Assembly: GCF_047730075.1 (NCBI RefSeq)
Contig: NZ_CP159831.1
Coordinates: 1,116,001-1,180,000 of the forward strand
Direction: 5' to 3'
DNA length: 64,000 bases
Source of the DNA: Njordibacter sp905182035
Lineage (GTDB): Bacteria > Pseudomonadota > Gammaproteobacteria > Pseudomonadales > Balneatricaceae
Shown here: in pieces, positions 60,898 to 64,000 of the stretch
Layout of the letters: each line of letters begins with the position of its first letter
Numbering within the stretch: position 1 is the first letter of the stretch
Program-made: the position numbers and the translations under genes
Notes under the pieces: model-generated
Databases searched by the model: none
Told to the model about the DNA's origin: nothing
The model's input: the letters and a program-made list of their open reading frames with translations, nothing else

Positions 60898-61352
60898 TGG
60901 TAAAGGAAAATGATTCTGTTCTCATGGACTACTTGTCTGGGCTATTAATGCCCTCAGATGCTACCCATGATGATGAGTGTAATAGTGATGAAGGGTTAAT
61001 CCCCTCACTCGAACCCCAGGCCTGTTTACAGGTTAAGGTGGGTGAGCAAGACCTGTTGCTGCCATTGGCAGACTTATCGGGTATGCAGGCCATATGCGGC
61101 CCTTTAATTGCAATGGGTGGTGCCCATTGGCAAGGCGAAAAACATAGCGACCAAGTGTTATTGGATTTGAGAGCATTCCTAACCGTTTCGGCAGTGCCAT
61201 ATGACCTAAGCAGTTGGCGGGGCCACAGTCTTAAACTCAAACAAACCCAGCAATCTGTGTTGGTAGATCTTATTGTTGGCCCAGTACATTCGACGGGAAA
61301 TGAGGAATGGCAGAATTACAATGGTGTGCGTTATACGTTGGTTATTGTGTAG
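60897..61352 (+). CDS. CheW-like domain protein (ParP/second CheW)
   Basis: A 151-residue protein with an acidic N-terminal part (about 1-45) and a degenerate CheW-like core (CLQVKVGEQDLLLPLADLSGM and a C-terminal strand YNGVRYTLVIV). The strand order looks like CheW but the usual INLRG block is lost. It probably corresponds to the second CheW or ParP, which tethers ParA to the arrays. I start at ATG 60897, overlapping the parA stop, rather than an earlier frame inside parA. Confidence 0.8.
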   Translation: MVKENDSVLMDYLSGLLMPSDATHDDECNSDEGLIPSLEPQACLQVKVGEQDLLLPLADLSGMQAICGPLIAMGGAHWQGEKHSDQVLLDLRAFLTVSAVPYDLSSWRGHSLKLKQTQQSVLVDLIVGPVHSTGNEEWQNYNGVRYTLVIV

Positions 61353-61362
61353 CTTAACTTTA

Positions 61363-61391
61363 TTCGCATTTTCCTCTCAAACAGATATAAT
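61363..61391 (+). promoter_or_regulatory. Predicted promoter for the ccm operon
   Basis: A perfect TATAAT at 61386-61391 follows TTCGCA (61363-61368) at a 17-base spacer. It lies just after the CheW-like gene and 33 bases before the GTG of ccmA, so ccm genes need not depend on the chemotaxis transcript. Confidence 0.6.
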
Positions 61392-61423
61392 AACTCTCCC
61401 TAATATAAATGAGTTAGCGATTA

Positions 61424-62047
61424 GTGTCCTTTCCGTCTTCTGCCATATTCCATCTTTTGTGTACCGACGATTTAGCTTGTGAAAGGGATTTAAGAGTTTT
61501 GTATAGCGGCCTTAATTTCGCCGTTAAGGCCGGAGAATTGTGGCATATTAAAGGTCGCAATGGTGCAGGAAAAACCACCTTATTACGCCAGCTTGCAGGC
61601 CTGCATCCAGTGGATACAGGTAAGGTGCTATACCCTAGGCATGCGACCAAGGTGATTTACATTGGCCACAAATTGGGTCTCAAAGAACAGCTCACAGCTG
61701 ATGAAAATTTATCTTGGTTAGCAGGGTTAGATGGGTCGTCAACACAGCAGCAACGATATGCTGCCCTAGAAAAAGTAGGACTAAGGGGTTACGAAGAGAA
61801 TACCGTTGCGCAACTATCGGCGGGTCAGAAACGTAGAGTGGCTTTAGCTCGGTTGCACCTTTGTAAAGGCAATATATGGTTGCTGGACGAACCTTTTACA
61901 TCAATTGATCAACAAGGCATAGTTGACGAGCAGGATTGGTTAAACCAACATACCCTTGCAGGTGGTGCAGTATTGATGACCAGTCATCAAGAAATAAGCT
62001 TGCCGCAAGTTAAGATTTTAGACTTGAGTCAATATGCTCCGTTATAA
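61424..62047 (+). CDS. ccmA: Heme exporter ATPase CcmA
   Basis: CcmA is the ABC ATPase that drives release of holo-CcmE in cytochrome c maturation. The 207-residue protein has Walker A GRNGAGKTT at 44-52, the signature LSAGQKRRVALARL and Walker B IWLLDEPFTSID. The signature starts LSAGQ rather than LSGGQ, as is usual for CcmA. The GTG start is the first in frame after the promoter; I see no strong ribosome site. Confidence 0.94.
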   Translation: MSFPSSAIFHLLCTDDLACERDLRVLYSGLNFAVKAGELWHIKGRNGAGKTTLLRQLAGLHPVDTGKVLYPRHATKVIYIGHKLGLKEQLTADENLSWLAGLDGSSTQQQRYAALEKVGLRGYEENTVAQLSAGQKRRVALARLHLCKGNIWLLDEPFTSIDQQGIVDEQDWLNQHTLAGGAVLMTSHQEISLPQVKILDLSQYAPL

Positions 62048-62082
62048 TCCAAATGTCCCTACAGCGAAGATAGGCCTTTAAC

Positions 62083-62742
62083 ATGATCAAATTTATGTTG
62101 GCAATCGTGCGTCGTGACATATTACTGGTTGCTAGACAGCCTGCAGAAATGATTAACCCACTGGTGTTTTTTGTGTTGGTGGTAGCGCTGTTTCCTTTAG
62201 GTGTTAGCCCCGAAGCTTCACTCTTATCTGAAGTCGCAGCTGGCGTGATTTGGGTGGCGGCAATGTTAGCGACACTATTATCTTTGGAATTGTTATTTAA
62301 GCTGGATCATGACGATGGTAGCTTGGAACAGTTGTTGTTAGCCCCATATCCTAGTTGGACCTTGGTTCTTGCCAAGGTGTTTGTACATTGGTTGGTGAGC
62401 GGGTTACCTTTAATATTAATATCACCCTTAATTGCAACTATGTTGTTTTTACCAACCCATGCTGTACCTGCTTTGATGTTAAGCCTACTTTTAGGCACCC
62501 CAACCCTTAGTTTGTTAGGCGCTATAGGTGCTGCATTAGTTACTGGAGTGAGGGGCGGTGGTATGTTGCTCACGTTGCTTATTTTACCTTTGTATGTGCC
62601 AGTGATTATTTTTGGCTCTTCTAGTGTAGCTGCTGCGGCACAGGGCATGGCAGTAGATGGCTACATCGCCTTATTAGCCGCTATGTTTGTATTTGCGTTA
62701 ATGATAACGCCTTGGGCAGCAGGCTCGGCTTTAAAGCTATAA
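62083..62742 (+). CDS. ccmB: Heme exporter permease CcmB
   Basis: A 219-residue inner-membrane protein with about six hydrophobic segments. The family opening is DILLVARQPAEMINPLVFFVLVVALFPLGVSPE, followed by LLFKLDHDDGSLEQLLLAPYP. With CcmA and CcmC it forms the complex that handles CcmE heme. The start is the ATG at 62083. Confidence 0.95.
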   Translation: MIKFMLAIVRRDILLVARQPAEMINPLVFFVLVVALFPLGVSPEASLLSEVAAGVIWVAAMLATLLSLELLFKLDHDDGSLEQLLLAPYPSWTLVLAKVFVHWLVSGLPLILISPLIATMLFLPTHAVPALMLSLLLGTPTLSLLGAIGAALVTGVRGGGMLLTLLILPLYVPVIIFGSSSVAAAAQGMAVDGYIALLAAMFVFALMITPWAAGSALKL

Positions 62743-62784
62743 AATAAAGCAATGAAAAAAAATATATTTAAAGAGATGGTATTT

Positions 62785-63549
62785 ATGACTCAGTCTATAT
62801 GGCGCATGCCCCGTTGGTTCCATCAGATGGGTTCACCTAAGTGGTTTTATGACTTTGGGGGTATCTTGCAGCCATGGTTTGCAGTTGTGGCGTTTGTGCT
62901 GCTGACGTGGGGTGTGGTGTGGGGTTTGGCCTATGCACCAGCAGATTATCAGCAAGGTAACAGTTTTCGTATTATGTATGTGCATGTGCCAGCGGCTATT
63001 TTGTCACAGTCTATATTTTTAGGCATGGCTGTTGCTGGTGCAATCGGCCTTATTTGGAAGATGAAACTAGCCTTTATGGTTGCCCGCAGTTGTATAGCTA
63101 TTGGTGCAACTTTCACCATAATTGCCTTATTAACGGGTGCGATTTGGGGTAAACCAACCTGGGGAGCGTATTGGGTTTGGGACGCACGTCTAACCTCTAC
63201 CTTAGTGCTACTTTTTCTGTACGCCGGGGTAATGGCGTTAAATCAAGCCATAAGCGAGCGTCAAGTTGCTGGCAAAGCCACGGCCATATTGGCCATTGTG
63301 GGTACCATCAATATCCCTATAATCAAATATTCTGTGGAATGGTGGAACACTCTGCATCAAAGCTCTAGTTTTACTTTAACCTCAAAGCCAAGTATGCCTG
63401 CCGATATGTATTTGCCCTTATTGTTAACTGTGTTAGGTAGTTACTGTCTGTTCGCGTTAGTAGTTTTGATGCGCACTCGGACGCAAATATTACAAACTCA
63501 AAGTGGTACAAGTTGGCTGGCTCAGCACCGAGATATCACTGGAGCATAA
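62785..63549 (+). CDS. ccmC: Heme chaperone complex protein CcmC
   Basis: CcmC loads heme onto CcmE at the periplasmic face of the inner membrane. The protein has six hydrophobic segments and the tryptophan-rich heme-handling motif WGAYWVWDARLT, the MYVHVPAA His site and the second His site in VEWWNTLHQ. I use ATG 62785 (MTQSIWRMP), which fits family length (about 254 residues) and has an AGAGA ribosome-like sequence; an in-frame ATG at 62752 would add 11 residues. Confidence 0.95.
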   Translation: MTQSIWRMPRWFHQMGSPKWFYDFGGILQPWFAVVAFVLLTWGVVWGLAYAPADYQQGNSFRIMYVHVPAAILSQSIFLGMAVAGAIGLIWKMKLAFMVARSCIAIGATFTIIALLTGAIWGKPTWGAYWVWDARLTSTLVLLFLYAGVMALNQAISERQVAGKATAILAIVGTINIPIIKYSVEWWNTLHQSSSFTLTSKPSMPADMYLPLLLTVLGSYCLFALVVLMRTRTQILQTQSGTSWLAQHRDITGA

Positions 63550-63551
63550 TT

Positions 63552-63722
63552 ATGTATTTTGAATCTTTAGATGCGTTATTGAACATGGCAGGGCATGGGC
63601 CTTACGTTTGGTCTTGTTATGGGCTATTTGTTGCCCTATTAGGCATAAACATATGGCATGCGCGAAGCCAAAATTTGAAGGCGCTGAAACAAGCTAAAGC
63701 CCTCGTCCGACGTAACCAGTAA
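63552..63722 (+). CDS. ccmD: Heme exporter small protein CcmD
   Basis: A 56-residue protein with one membrane segment (VWSCYGLFVALLGINIW) and a basic, coiled C-terminal tail. The family feature is MAGHGPYVWSCYG. It helps release holo-CcmE from CcmC. The ATG at 63552 begins two bases after the ccmC stop, so I reject the earlier in-frame start inside ccmC. Confidence 0.93.
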   Translation: MYFESLDALLNMAGHGPYVWSCYGLFVALLGINIWHARSQNLKALKQAKALVRRNQ

Positions 63723-63739
63723 TTGAAAGGCAAACAACC

Positions 63740-64000
63740 ATGTTGATGCACCCTAAAAGACGTAATAAGCTGCTACTCATCCTCGGGCTGTTGTTGGGTG
63801 TGGGTGTGATTGTAGGCTTGGTGCTTTATGCACTGTCACAGAATATAAATCTGTTTTTCTCTCCCTCGGATATGGTTCAAGGTAAGGCACCTGCACATCA
63901 GCGTATCAGGGCTGGTGGAATGGTAAGAGAGGGCAGTTTAGTGCGTGCCCCAGACAGTTTAAAAGTTCGCTTCATTATTACTGATTTTGTGGAAGATGTT
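63740..64000 (+). CDS. ccmE: Periplasmic heme chaperone CcmE, 5' part
   Basis: The first 87 codons of CcmE; the rest is past the right edge, including the His that binds heme covalently. The start MLMHPKRRNKLLLILGLLLG is a positively charged cytoplasmic end followed by the single membrane anchor. The OB-fold opening QGKAPAHQRIRAGGMVREGSLVRAP is characteristic. An AAAGG sequence lies about ten bases before the ATG. Confidence 0.94.
   Translation, partial: MLMHPKRRNKLLLILGLLLGVGVIVGLVLYALSQNINLFFSPSDMVQGKAPAHQRIRAGGMVREGSLVRAPDSLKVRFIITDFVEDV

Overview
The window is a stretch of chromosome from a gammaproteobacterium of moderate, slightly AT-leaning base composition. Several gene neighbourhoods match those of the Pseudomonas/Cellvibrio/Oceanospirillum part of the class: lapB-pyrF-comEA, pilBC-coaE-yacG, lexA-sulA, gpsA-DUF4389-sixA, smr-prmB-aroC, recQ-DUF2058-ttcA, and a polar-type chemotaxis operon leading through parA into ccmABCDE. 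Sodium-coupled symporter modules and an acetate locus fit an aquatic, probably marine, lifestyle. I do not assign a genus. I saw no rRNA, tRNA, CRISPR array, insertion sequence or prophage.

Layout. 1-7.2 kb: end of lapB, pyrF, a ComEA-like protein, a dGTPase, and a rearranged type IV pilus cluster (short PilB, PilC, coaE, yacG, then a pilin, with no pilD). 7.2-15 kb: a run of minus-strand housekeeping genes (ybiT, HD phosphohydrolase, enoyl-CoA hydratase-like, trxC, ppnP, acetylpolyamine amidohydrolase, benE, S4 protein, metallo-beta-lactamase fold hydrolase). 15-24 kb: srkA, a CoA-transferase remnant, the prc protease, an M18 aminopeptidase, and the SOS module sulA-lexA facing dinG across two LexA boxes, followed by rhlB. 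25-37.9 kb: gpsA, sixA, a patatin, folE, smr, prmB, aroC, a tungstate ABC transporter, a UPF0149 protein, recQ and ttcA. 37.9-40.2 kb: a small accessory pocket (PPOX-fold flavoprotein, DUF2237, a stand-alone Ldh2-like domain) with inverted repeats and a gene-free stretch. 40.2-42.5 kb: small genes including tusA, yheU and a lytic transglycosylase lipoprotein.

42.7-53.8 kb is an acetate-use locus: acetyl-CoA synthetase, a LuxR-type response regulator and a large sodium-symporter-fused hybrid kinase (CrbR/CrbS type), a two-part sodium:solute symporter (DUF4212 plus large subunit), a cNMP/CBS/DUF294 protein and a DnaQ-like exonuclease. 53.9-61.4 kb is a chemotaxis operon: STAS protein, cheY, cheA, cheW, cheR, cheD, cheB, parA and a second CheW-like gene. 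61.4-64 kb is ccmABCD and the start of ccmE for cytochrome c maturation.

Most of the window is ordinary core genome. The points most worth a second look are the divergent Ldh2-like protein, the accessory pocket with its inverted repeats, the rearranged pilus cluster, the decayed CoA-transferase gene, the acetate locus with its symporter-kinase, and the tusA promoter that nearly abuts its start codon.
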